DNA from: Streptacidiphilus sp. ASG 303
GTDB lineage: Bacteria; Actinomycetota; Actinomycetes; Streptomycetales; Streptomycetaceae
DNA: 64,000 bases
Assembly (NCBI RefSeq): GCF_020991365.1
Contig: NZ_JAJLRA010000008.1
Span: 124,001 to 188,000, forward strand
Direction: 5' to 3'
Shown here in pieces: positions 43,501 to 51,585 of this stretch. Numbering within the stretch: the stretch's first letter is position 1; each line of letters opens with the position of its first letter. The notes beneath the pieces are model-generated. The model saw nothing but the letters and a program-made list of their open reading frames with translations, had not been told where the DNA came from and searched no databases. The position numbers and the translations under genes are program-made.

Positions 43501-45761
43501 GCCTGGAAGGTGCGCAGGCGGAGGCTGTTGGTGACGACGAAGACGGAGGAGAAGGCCATCGCCGCCCCCGCGATGACGGGGTTGAGCAGGCCGAGCGCGG
43601 CGAGCGGCAGGGCGGCGACGTTGTAGGCGAAGGCCCAGAAGAGGTTGCCCTTGATGGTGGCCAGGGTGCGCCGGGCCAGGCGGATGGCGTCGGCGGCCAC
43701 CCGCAGGTCGCCGCGGACCAGGGTGAGGTCGCCGGCCTCGATGGCGGCGTCGGTGCCGGTGCCCATGGCCAGGCCCAGGTCGGCCTGGGCGAGGGCGGCG
43801 GCGTCGTTGACGCCGTCGCCGACCATGGCCACCGTGCGGCCCTGCTCCTGGAGGCGGCGGACCGTGGCGACCTTGTCCTCGGGCAGGACCTCGGCGATCA
43901 CCTCGTCGATGCCGACCTCGGCGGCCACGCTCCGGGCCGCCGCCCGGTTGTCGCCGGTGAGCAGGACCGGCGTCAGGCCCAGGGCGCGCAGCTCGCGGAC
44001 CGCCTGCGCGCTGGTGGGCTTGACGGTGTCGGAGACCTCCAGCACCGCCCGGGCCCGTCCGTCCCAGCCGACCGCGACCGCGGTCCGCCCGGCCTGCTCG
44101 GCGGCGGCCTTCGCCCGGACGAGCTCCTCGGGCAGCTGCTGGGACCGGTCGGCCAGGAACTGCTCGCGGCCGGCGAGGACGGCGTGGCCGTCGACGACGC
44201 CCTGCACGCCCCGGCCGGGGACGCCGGCGAACTCCTCGACGGGCGGCAGGGACCCGACGCGGTCGGCGGCGGCGGTGGCGACGGCGCGGGCGATGGGGTG
44301 CTCGGAGGCGTGCTCCAGGGCGCCGGCCAGCCGCAGCACCTCCTCCTCGTCCTCGCCGTCGGCGGTGTGCACGGCGGTCAGGGCCATGCGGCCGGTGGTG
44401 ACGGTCCCGGTCTTGTCCAGGACGACCGTGTCGACGGTGCGGGTGGTCTCCAGGACCTCGGGGCCCTTGATGAGGATGCCGAGCTGGGCGCCGCGGCCGG
44501 TGCCCACCATCAGGGCCGTGGGGGTGGCCAGGCCCAGCGCGCAGGGGCAGGCGATGATCAGCACCGCCACCGCGGCGGTGAACGCCTCGGCCGGGTTCCC
44601 GGAGACCAGCAGCCAGGTCGCCAGCGTGGCCGCGGCGAGGAGGATGACGACCGGGACGAAGACGGCGGAGATGCGGTCGGCGAGCCGCTGGGCGGCGGCC
44701 TTGCCCATCTGGGCGTCCTCCACCAGCTTCGCCATCCGGGCCAGCTGCGTGTCGGCGCCGACCCGGGCGGCCTCGACCACCAGGCGGCCGCCGGCGTTGA
44801 GGGTGGCACCGGTGACGGCGTCGCCGGGTGCGACCTCCACGGGCACCGGCTCGCCGGTGAGCATGGAGGCGTCGATCGCGGAGGTGCCCTCCACCACGAC
44901 CCCGTCGGTGGCGACCTTCTCCCCGGGGCGGACCACGAACCGGTCGCCGACCTGCAGCCGGTCGGCGGGGACGCGGACCTCGCGGCCGCCGCGCAGCACC
45001 GCGACGTCCTTGGCGCCCAGGTCGAGCAGGGCGCGCAGCGCGGCCCCGGCGCGGCGCTTGGAGCGGGCCTCGAAGAACCGGCCGAGGAGGATCAGGGTGG
45101 TGACGGCGGCCGCGGTCTCCAGGTAGAGGGTGGAGGCGGCGTCGGCCCCGCCGACCGCGAGGGTGAAGCCGTGCTTCATCCCCCGCATGCCCGCGTCGCC
45201 CCAGAACAGGGCCCACACCGACCAGCCGAACGCGGCCAGGGTGCCCAGCGAGACCAGGGTGTCCATGGTGGCGGCGCGGTGGCGCAGGTTGGTCCACGCC
45301 GCCCGGTGGAAGGGCCAGCCGCCGTAGGCCACGACCGGCCCGGTCAGCGCGAACGCCAGCCACTGCCAGTCGTCGAACTGCAGCGCGGGGACCATGGAGA
45401 GCAGGACGACCGGGACCGACAGGGCGGCGCTGATCCGCAGGCGCTGCAGCAGCGGGTCGGGCCCGCCGGGCTCGGCGGCCCCGGCGGCGGCCCCGGCCGC
45501 GGCGGCCGGCTCCGGCTCGGGCGGCGGGGGGAGTTCGGCGGTGTAGCCGGCCTTCTCCACGGTGGCGATCAGGTCCTCGACCCGGATCCCGGGGCCGAAG
45601 TCGACGCGGGCCTTCTCGGTGGCGAAGTTCACCGACGCCTGCACGCCGTCCAGGCGGTTGAGCTTCTTCTCGATCCGCGCCGCGCAGGAGGCGCAGGTCA
45701 TGCCACCGATCGCCAGCTCGACGCGGTCCGGGTCCTCGCGCACGGGGGCGCTCGTGCTCAT
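43485..45761 (-). CDS. copA: Copper-translocating P-type ATPase
   Basis: A 758-residue P1B-type ATPase exporting Cu(I). The N-terminal heavy-metal domain has [10 protein letters not shown] (CxxC near residues 21-30). Eight transmembrane segments are interrupted by an actuator domain with TGEPVPVEV. The membrane metal site is IACPCALG (Cys-Pro-Cys), the phosphorylated Asp sits in [13 protein letters not shown] near 470 and [12 protein letters not shown] are the ATP-binding marks, and [12 protein letters not shown] and [15 protein letters not shown] are the last-helix Cu motifs. ATG 45761 has AGGAGGGG upstream. It follows copZ by 67 bases in one operon. Confidence 0.96.
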   Translation of the reverse strand: MSTSAPVREDPDRVELAIGGMTCASCAARIEKKLNRLDGVQASVNFATEKARVDFGPGIRVEDLIATVEKAGYTAELPPPPEPEPAAAAGAAAGAAEPGGPDPLLQRLRISAALSVPVVLLSMVPALQFDDWQWLAFALTGPVVAYGGWPFHRAAWTNLRHRAATMDTLVSLGTLAAFGWSVWALFWGDAGMRGMKHGFTLAVGGADAASTLYLETAAAVTTLILLGRFFEARSKRRAGAALRALLDLGAKDVAVLRGGREVRVPADRLQVGDRFVVRPGEKVATDGVVVEGTSAIDASMLTGEPVPVEVAPGDAVTGATLNAGGRLVVEAARVGADTQLARMAKLVEDAQMGKAAAQRLADRISAVFVPVVILLAAATLATWLLVSGNPAEAFTAAVAVLIIACPCALGLATPTALMVGTGRGAQLGILIKGPEVLETTRTVDTVVLDKTGTVTTGRMALTAVHTADGEDEEEVLRLAGALEHASEHPIARAVATAAADRVGSLPPVEEFAGVPGRGVQGVVDGHAVLAGREQFLADRSQQLPEELVRAKAAAEQAGRTAVAVGWDGRARAVLEVSDTVKPTSAQAVRELRALGLTPVLLTGDNRAAARSVAAEVGIDEVIAEVLPEDKVATVRRLQEQGRTVAMVGDGVNDAAALAQADLGLAMGTGTDAAIEAGDLTLVRGDLRVAADAIRLARRTLATIKGNLFWAFAYNVAALPLAALGLLNPVIAGAAMAFSSVFVVTNSLRLRTFQAARTD

Positions 45762-45828
45762 GATCCCCTCCTGGGGTGGTGCCGAGTGGGGTGAGGGGCG
45801 CGGGCGGGCAGGCCCGCGCCCCGGCGGG

Positions 45829-46044
45829 TCAGGCGCGGCCGACCAGCTCGTAGCCGGCCTCGTCCACGGCGGCGCGCAGCGCGGCCTCGTCCACCGGCTG
45901 CTCGGAGGAGACCGTCACGGTGCCCGCCTTGGCGTCGGCCGACACGCCGGTCACGCCGGGCAGGGCGGAGACCTCCTCGCTGATCGACTTCTCGCAGTGG
46001 CCGCAGCTCATGCCGGTGACGGTGAAGACGGTGGTGGTGGACAT
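45829..46044 (-). CDS. copZ: Copper chaperone CopZ-like heavy-metal-associated protein
   Basis: A 71-residue single HMA domain. ATG 46044 has GGAGGCACG upstream on the minus strand. The metal loop is [12 protein letters not shown] (CxxC near residues 13-16), followed by helix [15 protein letters not shown] and strand [13 protein letters not shown]. It binds Cu(I) and hands it to CopA or to a CsoR-type regulator. It is first in the copZ-copA operon, behind a CsoR-type operator. Confidence 0.93.
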   Translation of the reverse strand: MSTTTVFTVTGMSCGHCEKSISEEVSALPGVTGVSADAKAGTVTVSSEQPVDEAALRAAVDEAGYELVGRA

Positions 46045-46087
46045 CTCTCGTGCCTCCTGTGGACGGGTCTCTCCGATGGACAACACC

Positions 46088-46104
46088 ATACCCCCCTGGG
46101 GTAT
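46088..46104 (-). promoter_or_regulatory. CsoR-type copper operator
   Basis: A perfect 17-base palindrome, ATACCCC-CCT-GGGGTAT, lies 44 bases upstream of copZ. Its form (TACCCC...GGGGTA) is that of the established CsoR operator in actinobacteria, where CsoR represses copZA until Cu(I) binds. No csoR gene is in the window. Confidence 0.85.
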
Positions 46105-46368
46105 TCCCGGGCAGGGGGGTCCGGGGTGGATGATGCCGATGAGGCCGAGGGTAGTGAGGTCGCGGAGGTTTGCCCCTTTCGGTCGCCCCCCGGCAGGCCG
46201 GGCGGGGCGCAGAACCACCCGCCCAGCCCGCCCCGTCCGGCCCCGCCTGGCCCAGCCCGCCCCGCCCGGCCCAGCTCGCCCCGCCCGCCCCGCCCCGCCC
46301 GGGCCGGTCCCGCCCCGCCCGCCGGGCCTGCCCGGCGCCGCTGCCGGCCGGTCCCCGGCCGGGAACGG

Positions 46369-46418
46369 CGAAGCGGCCTGCGGGCCGGAGAGTGCTCTCC
46401 GGCCCGCAGGCCGCTTCG
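46369..46418 (-). terminator. Perfect 24-bp inverted repeat downstream of the SGNH gene
   Basis: Arms 46369-46392 and 46395-46418 are exact reverse complements with only TG between them. It starts about 44 bases downstream of the SGNH hydrolase stop on the minus strand, and separates it from the copper operon promoter. A terminator that prevents read-through into copZ fits best. Confidence 0.8.
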
Positions 46419-46461
46419 GGTTTCGGGTCCCGGATGCCGCCGCCCCGCGGCGGTGGCGGGG

Positions 46462-47247
46462 TCAGAGGGGCAGCAGGTCGGGCCGCTTCGCCTCAATGTG
46501 GTCGCCCGAGGACTCGCCCCGCAGCCGCCGCCCCACCCACGGCACCAGGTGCTCCCGCGCCCACTGGAGGTTCTCCCGGCGCAGCTCCGCCGGGCTGTGC
46601 CACTCCGGCGGCGGCCACGCCTCCTCCGGGTCGCGCTCCACCGGCAGCCCGAGCACCTGGGCGGCGCGCAGGGCCACCCGCTGGTGCCCCTCCGGCGACA
46701 GGTGCAGCCGGTCCGAGCTCCACGCCCGGCGGTCCTGGACCGACCGCAGCGACCAGAGGTCCAGCACCGCGCAGCCGTGCCGGTCGGCGATGGCCCGCAG
46801 ATGGGCGTTGTACGTCGCGATCCGGCCGCGCAGCCTGCGCAGCACGGGCATGTCCCGCGTGTCGAAGCCGGTGCAGATCAGCACCGTGCCCGCGGCGGAC
46901 CGCAGCTGCACCACGGCGGCCTCGAAGGTCTCGGCGATCGCGTCCGGGTCGCTGCCCGGGCGCAGCACGTCGTTGCCCCCGCCGCAGATGCTCACCAGGT
47001 CGGGCCGCAGCTCCTGGACCCGGGGCACCTGCTCCTCGACCATCTGCGCGATGAGCCGGCCGCGCACCGCGAGGTTCGCGTACCGGAAGCCCCCGTCCGG
47101 GCGGCCGGCGGCCAGCAGCTCGGCCAGCCGGTCGGCCCAGCCCGCGTATCCCGCGCCGTCCGGTCTGGGGTCGTTCAGGCCCTCGGTGAAGCTGTCCCCT
47201 ACGGCCACGTACGAGGCGATGGTGAAGTTGTCCGATTGATCTGCCAC
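46462..47247 (-). CDS. SGNH/GDSL hydrolase
   Basis: A 261-residue cytosolic esterase-type enzyme. Block I is YVAVGDSFTEGLNDP with the nucleophile Ser, block II has YANLAVRGRL (Gly oxyanion), block III VSICGGGNDVLRPG, and block V SDRLHLSPEGHQRVAL supplies the catalytic Asp and His. The C-terminal ~50 residues (HSPAELRRENLQWAREHL) are typical of streptomycete members that end with a conserved RE-N-W-AR helix. No signal peptide. Substrate unknown. Confidence 0.92.
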   Translation of the reverse strand: MADQSDNFTIASYVAVGDSFTEGLNDPRPDGAGYAGWADRLAELLAAGRPDGGFRYANLAVRGRLIAQMVEEQVPRVQELRPDLVSICGGGNDVLRPGSDPDAIAETFEAAVVQLRSAAGTVLICTGFDTRDMPVLRRLRGRIATYNAHLRAIADRHGCAVLDLWSLRSVQDRRAWSSDRLHLSPEGHQRVALRAAQVLGLPVERDPEEAWPPPEWHSPAELRRENLQWAREHLVPWVGRRLRGESSGDHIEAKRPDLLPL

Positions 47248-47512
47248 GGCTCCCCATCCTGAACCCGCCCACGTGACCTACGCCACCGTAGGGAGGGGTT
47301 GACGAACCGTGACATCCACCACTCGGTCACCGGGAATAGCAGGTCCGGGCGCTGCTCGGCCGCCCCCGCCCTTGCCCCCGCCCCCGCCCCCGCCCCTGCG
47401 GCCGTCCCCCGTCCGCCGCCCGGCTCCCGCGGCGGCCCCGGCGTACGGCCCCGCCACCGCCCGTCCCCTCCGCACCGGCCGCCGGTCCGGGGGCGTCCCG
47501 CCCGACCCCCCG
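47248..47512. other. Intergenic region with CCCCCGCC repeat
   Basis: Between two minus-strand genes. A short (CCCCCG)n run near 47366-47398. No gene is supported. Confidence 0.4.
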
Positions 47513-49234
47513 TCACTTGGCGTCGGCGTAGCAGTCCACCACCCGCGTCTCCATCGGCATCCGGACCGGCGTGTCCCCGAAGACCAGGGTGCGGGCCTCC
47601 TCCGCGGCCGCCGCGACGGCGGCCGCGGCCTCGTCCGCCTGCTGGGTGGGGACGTGCACCACCACCTCGTCGTGCTGGAAGAACACCAGGTGCGGCCGCC
47701 CGCCGGTGGCGTCCGGACCGATCTCCGCCAGCCTGCGGCGCAGCGCGGCGAGCAGGGCGAGCGCCCAGTCGGCGGCGCTGGCCTGGATGACGAAGTTCCG
47801 TGTGAAGCGGCCCCGGGCGCGCGCCGCCCGCTCGCCGTCGGGGCCCGCGGCCGGGCCGTCCCCGGGCGGGCCGCCCGTCGGGCCCCCCTCCTCCGGCCCG
47901 TCCTCCCCGGTCCGTCCCGCCGACGGCGGCGGGCACACCCGGCCCAGCCGCGAGGCGACCACCCCGCCCTGCTCGCCCGTGCGGGCCGCCGCCTCCACGT
48001 ACGCCATCGCCGCCGGGAACCGCCGGTTCAGCACGGCCAGCAGCGGCCCCACCTCGCCGCTGGTCTGCCCGTACATCGCGCCCAGCAGGCCCAGTTTGGC
48101 CCGGGCGCGGTCACCGCCGAACGCCGTCCGCGCCAGCGCCTCGTACAGGTCGCCCTGCGCGGCCGCCCGCGCCAGGCCCGCGTCCTGCGACACCGCCGCC
48201 AGCACCCGCGGCTCCAGCTGCGCCGCGTCGGCCACCACCAGCGACCAGCCCGGGTCGGCGACCACCGCGCCGCGCAGCATCCGCGGGATCTGCAGCGCGC
48301 CGCCGCCCCGGCTGGCCCAGCGCCCCGACACCACACCGCCGACCACGTACTCCGGACGGAACCGCCCGCCGCGGGCCCACGCCTCCTGCCACGCCCAGCC
48401 GTGCGCGGCGTGGATGCGCGACAGCTCCTTGTAGCGCAGCATCAGCGCCGCCGCCGGGTGGTCGACCCGCTGCAGCACCCAGGAGCGGGTCGACGGCAGG
48501 CTGATGCCCTGCTCGGCGAAGGCCCGCAGCACCTGGGCGTGCGAGTCCGGGTTGAAGGGGCGCCCGCCCAGCGCCCGCTGCACCTCGCCGGCCAGCTCCG
48601 CCAGCACCCGCGGCCGCACCCCGGGCGGTGTGCGCGGGCCGAGGAGGCGGGTCAGCAGCCGGTCGTGCACGTCCGCCCGCCACGGCAGGCCCTCGTACGT
48701 CATCTCCGCCGCGGCCAGCGCCCCGGCGGACTCCGCGGCGCACAGCAGCCGCAGCAGGCCGGGGCGGTCCCCGCGGGCGGCGCGGCGCTGCTGGTCGGCG
48801 TGGACCTCGACCACGGCCCGCAGCACGTCCGTCCCCGGCGGCAGCTGGTGGCGGTCGGGCTGGAACAGGCCGGGCTGGCCGTCGTGCGCGGGACCGTCCG
48901 GCAGGTCCTCCGGGACCGGCAGGCCGTGCAGCCGGGCCCAGGCGGCGCCCAGCGACCGCGGCGCGCCGTGGCGCCCCTCCCGGCCCAGCAGCAGGGGCTC
49001 CACCAGGGACAGGTCGTGGCAGCGGGCGACCCGCAGCGGCAGCAGCCCCGGGTACACGCCGTCGGCCGACGCCCACACCCACCGCGGCCGCTCCCGGGTC
49101 TCCGCGGCGGCCACGGCCGCGGCCAGGTCCGGGGCGTGCTCGGGCGGCCCGGCCGGGGCGCCGTCGTCGGCCAGGCGCTGCAGCCGGCCGCCGGGGCCGT
49201 CGGGGTCGGCCACGAGCGCGATGCGGGCTGCCAT
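47513..49234 (-). CDS. Short family-A DNA polymerase (bifunctional 3'-5' exonuclease/DNA polymerase type)
   Basis: A 573-residue family-A polymerase without the 5' nuclease domain. The polymerase part has GGVVSGRWASRGG, LQIPRMLRGAVVADPGW, motif A VVADAAQLEPRVLAAVS, the O-helix region RAKLGLLGAMYGQTSGEVG and motif C LVFFQHDEVVVHVP. A Gly/Pro/Glu-rich insertion of about 40 residues lies between the O-helix region and RGRFTRNFVIQASAADWAL. The N-terminal ~200 residues occupy the exonuclease position, but I do not see a full DEDD set of metal ligands. Homologues of this size are common in streptomycetes as a second PolA-like enzyme. Possible role in repair or lesion bypass. Confidence 0.87.
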   Translation of the reverse strand: MAARIALVADPDGPGGRLQRLADDGAPAGPPEHAPDLAAAVAAAETRERPRWVWASADGVYPGLLPLRVARCHDLSLVEPLLLGREGRHGAPRSLGAAWARLHGLPVPEDLPDGPAHDGQPGLFQPDRHQLPPGTDVLRAVVEVHADQQRRAARGDRPGLLRLLCAAESAGALAAAEMTYEGLPWRADVHDRLLTRLLGPRTPPGVRPRVLAELAGEVQRALGGRPFNPDSHAQVLRAFAEQGISLPSTRSWVLQRVDHPAAALMLRYKELSRIHAAHGWAWQEAWARGGRFRPEYVVGGVVSGRWASRGGGALQIPRMLRGAVVADPGWSLVVADAAQLEPRVLAAVSQDAGLARAAAQGDLYEALARTAFGGDRARAKLGLLGAMYGQTSGEVGPLLAVLNRRFPAAMAYVEAAARTGEQGGVVASRLGRVCPPPSAGRTGEDGPEEGGPTGGPPGDGPAAGPDGERAARARGRFTRNFVIQASAADWALALLAALRRRLAEIGPDATGGRPHLVFFQHDEVVVHVPTQQADEAAAAVAAAAEEARTLVFGDTPVRMPMETRVVDCYADAK

Positions 49235-49438
49235 GGGGTCCTTGGGTCCTTCTCCGGGTCAGGGGACGCCTCCGACCATAGCCGCGGGGTCCGACAGCCG
49301 GACCCGGCCGGACCGCCGCCGCGCCGCACCCGGCCCCGGCGGCCCCGCTCCTCCGGCCGGTCCCGGCCCTGCGGCCCCTGCCTGCCCGGACCGGCGGCCC
49401 GGGGGCGTGCGGCCCGGAGGGGCGGGCACAATCGGGGC

Positions 49439-50176
49439 ATGGACGAAGGCGGGGACGCGGCGTGCTGGCTGGACCGGGTCTGCACCGGGTGCGGACGGTT
49501 CCGGGAGGACGGCGCCGCACCGGTCTGCGACCACTGCGGCACCCCCGTGGAGGGGGCCCGCGGACCGTCCGCGGGCGGTGACGACCACCCCCGGCCCGCC
49601 CCGGACGCCGGGCCCGTCCCGGACCGCGACCGCGACGCCGGCGGCCGCGCCCGCAACGCCCGGCCCCGGGACGGCCTCGGCCGCCCCCTGCCGTACGGCT
49701 CCCCGGGCGTGGCCCGGCAGCCCGAGGGCGTGCGGCGCACCCCCGCGGAGACGCTCGCCGAGGCGCAGCGGCTCCTGGACGGCGGCATGCCCTTCCACGC
49801 CCACGAGGTGTTCGAGGACGCCTGGAAGGCGTCGGCCGGGCCCGACCGCGGACTGTGGCGCGGCCTCGCCCAACTGGCGGTGGGGCTCACCCACGCGGCG
49901 CGCGGCAACCCGTCCGGCGCGGCGGCGCTGCTCGGCCGGGCCGCCGACGCCCTGGCCCCGTACGGCGCCGACGCGCCCCACGGAGTCCCGGCCGCCGCCC
50001 TCGCCGCCTGGGCCCGCCGGGCCGCGGCCGCCGGCGGGACCGCGGACGGCGCCCCGCCCCGCCTGCCCGCGCACCCCGGCGGCGCCCCGGACGCCTCCGG
50101 CGTAGGGGAGCGCGCCGCCGCACCCGGCCCCCGGGACCGCCGGCCCCAGGACGGCGCCCGACCGGACGGCACCTGA
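49439..50176 (+). CDS. DUF309 protein with N-terminal zinc-ribbon-like motif
   Basis: A 245-residue protein starting at ATG 49439, GGGGC upstream. Residues 13-37 carry two Cys pairs (CTGCGRF and CDHCGTP) spaced like a zinc ribbon. A polar linker follows, then the DUF309 helical domain with LAEAQRLLDGGMPFHAHEVFEDAWK (the H-x-x-x-E metal-like motif), GLWRGLAQLAVGLTHAARGN and GAAALLGRAADAL. The C-terminus is a Pro/Ala/Gly tail. DUF309 is common in actinomycetes and its role is unknown. The stop falls in a 15-base tandem repeat. It is divergent from the polymerase gene. Confidence 0.85.
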   Translation: MDEGGDAACWLDRVCTGCGRFREDGAAPVCDHCGTPVEGARGPSAGGDDHPRPAPDAGPVPDRDRDAGGRARNARPRDGLGRPLPYGSPGVARQPEGVRRTPAETLAEAQRLLDGGMPFHAHEVFEDAWKASAGPDRGLWRGLAQLAVGLTHAARGNPSGAAALLGRAADALAPYGADAPHGVPAAALAAWARRAAAAGGTADGAPPRLPAHPGGAPDASGVGERAAAPGPRDRRPQDGARPDGT

Positions 50177-50270
50177 CCGGACGGGACCCCGCCGGACGGC
50201 ACCTGACCGGACGGAACCCCACCGGACGCCACCCGACCGGACGGAACCCCGCCGGACGGCCGGGGCGGCC
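50161..50270. repeat. 15-bp tandem repeat between convergent genes
   Basis: About seven degenerate copies of a 15-base unit built on CCGGACGG plus 7 variable bases. It contains the DUF309 stop and ends right before the stop of the VWA gene. Confidence 0.75.
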
Positions 50271-51017
50271 CTACCGGAGGATCCCCGCGGTCCGGGCCGC
50301 GACGAGCCAGTCGGGGAACTCCACCATGAGGCGGTCGTACAGATCCGTGTCGGAGACGCCCCGCGGATCCGTGCCGGCGCCGAAGTAGCCGGCGTTGTCG
50401 ACCACCCGCCTGCGGAGGGTGTCCAGGCCGCGGAGGAAGCCCAGGGCGCTGCTCGACCCGAAGCCGACGAACTGCCAGAAGATCGGCAGGGAGGAGGAGG
50501 CGCGCAGGAGCCTGCGGGTCCTCCTGCGGTCGAAGGGGTCCCCGTCGGTCTGGAAGATCACGAAGGCCGGGTCGACGGCCCCGCTCTCCCGGTAGTGGTC
50601 GATGACGGCCCGCATCGCGGGGACGTAGCGCGTCCCGCCCCAGCCCAGCGACCGGTGCAGGCGGTCGATGCGGCCCCGGTGGTTGTCCAGGCCGATCTCT
50701 GCCACGAGGTCGACGCCGGAGGAGAAGAACACGAGCGGGACGACCCCGTCGTCGTCGAGGTTGGCGGAGAGCCCCAGGGCCTGTTCGGCCAGGTGCTGCA
50801 TGGTGCCGTCGCGGTAGAACCCCTGCATGCTCGCGGAGTGGTCCATGACCAGGTAGACCGCCGCACGCTGCCCGGCGACGCCGCGTTTGGCCAGGGAGAC
50901 GCCCGCCGCCTTGTAGAGGCTCACGAGCTCCGGTGCCGTGCGCCGGACCTTGTCCAGGCTGACGGCCGCCGGGCCGCCCGCCGGGGCGCCGCCGCCCTTG
51001 CCGGGATCGCCGTCCAC
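50271..51017 (-). CDS. VWA domain protein, TerF C-terminus-like
   Basis: A 248-residue soluble protein. The N-terminal ~50 residues (ISLDK-like VSLDKVRRTAPELVSLYKAAGVSL) are as seen before the VWA of TerF. The VWA domain has an intact MIDAS: VMDHSASM (D-x-S-x-S), the Thr in GWGGTRYVPAM, and TDGDPFDRR. The rest is FWQFVGFGSSSALGFLRGLDTL. Such proteins bind divalent metal and act as adaptors in tellurite/stress (Ter) systems and in phage-defence assemblies. No TerD, TerC or TerZ gene is near, so it is a lone member. The ATG is preceded by GGGGGAGGAAG. Confidence 0.87.
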   Translation of the reverse strand: MDGDPGKGGGAPAGGPAAVSLDKVRRTAPELVSLYKAAGVSLAKRGVAGQRAAVYLVMDHSASMQGFYRDGTMQHLAEQALGLSANLDDDGVVPLVFFSSGVDLVAEIGLDNHRGRIDRLHRSLGWGGTRYVPAMRAVIDHYRESGAVDPAFVIFQTDGDPFDRRRTRRLLRASSSLPIFWQFVGFGSSSALGFLRGLDTLRRRVVDNAGYFGAGTDPRGVSDTDLYDRLMVEFPDWLVAARTAGILR

Positions 51018-51585
51018 GTCTTCCTCCCCCCGGGCCGTCCGTCACGGCGAGCCCGCGGAACGCAGGCCGCCCCGGTCGGGCCCGCGCCAGACCCTAGTGG
51101 TGCGTGCACGGCAACTCCAGTGCCCGGGGCCTCCGCGGGTGCAGTTGACGGAGCGTCACTTCCTGCCGCCGTTCCGCCCCCGCCGACCCGCGCTGCGGCC
51201 GCTCCTCCGTCCCGCCCCCGCCTCCCGGAGCCGCGGCCGCCGCTCCCGCGGAGGCGCCTCCGGGCGGCTGCCGCCCCGGCGCCGGGCCCGCAGAATTCCG
51301 TTGCGGTCCCCGCGGCGCCGTGCGACGGTGGAGGCCGTCCGCAGTCGTCGAGAAGGAGCAGGCCGTTGCTCGTCTGAGGCCATGAGACACCGTGCCCCGC
51401 GTGAGTCCTCCGCGCGGCATGCGTCCGGCCCAGGCAGCGAGCCGCCCTCCCGCACCCGCCCCCGTGTCCGTCCCCGGACCCGGCGCCCCGCGGACGGGTC
51501 CCGCAGCGCCCCCTGCCGTCCCCGCCGCCGCAGCGGTGTCTCCGCACCACCGCCGAGACCGCCACGCACACCGCCGGGAGACACC
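51018..51585. other. Intergenic region, probable leader of the ABC-F gene
   Basis: About 570 bases between divergent genes. From ATG 51381 an open frame runs without stop into the ABC-F gene, but its codons are Pro/Arg-rich and it has no family match, so I treat it as untranslated or a leader peptide. The inverted pair GGACCC...GGGTCC around 51477-51503 could form a hairpin before the start. Antibiotic-responsive attenuation is common upstream of ABC-F genes, but a clear terminator/anti-terminator is not evident. Confidence 0.4.
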
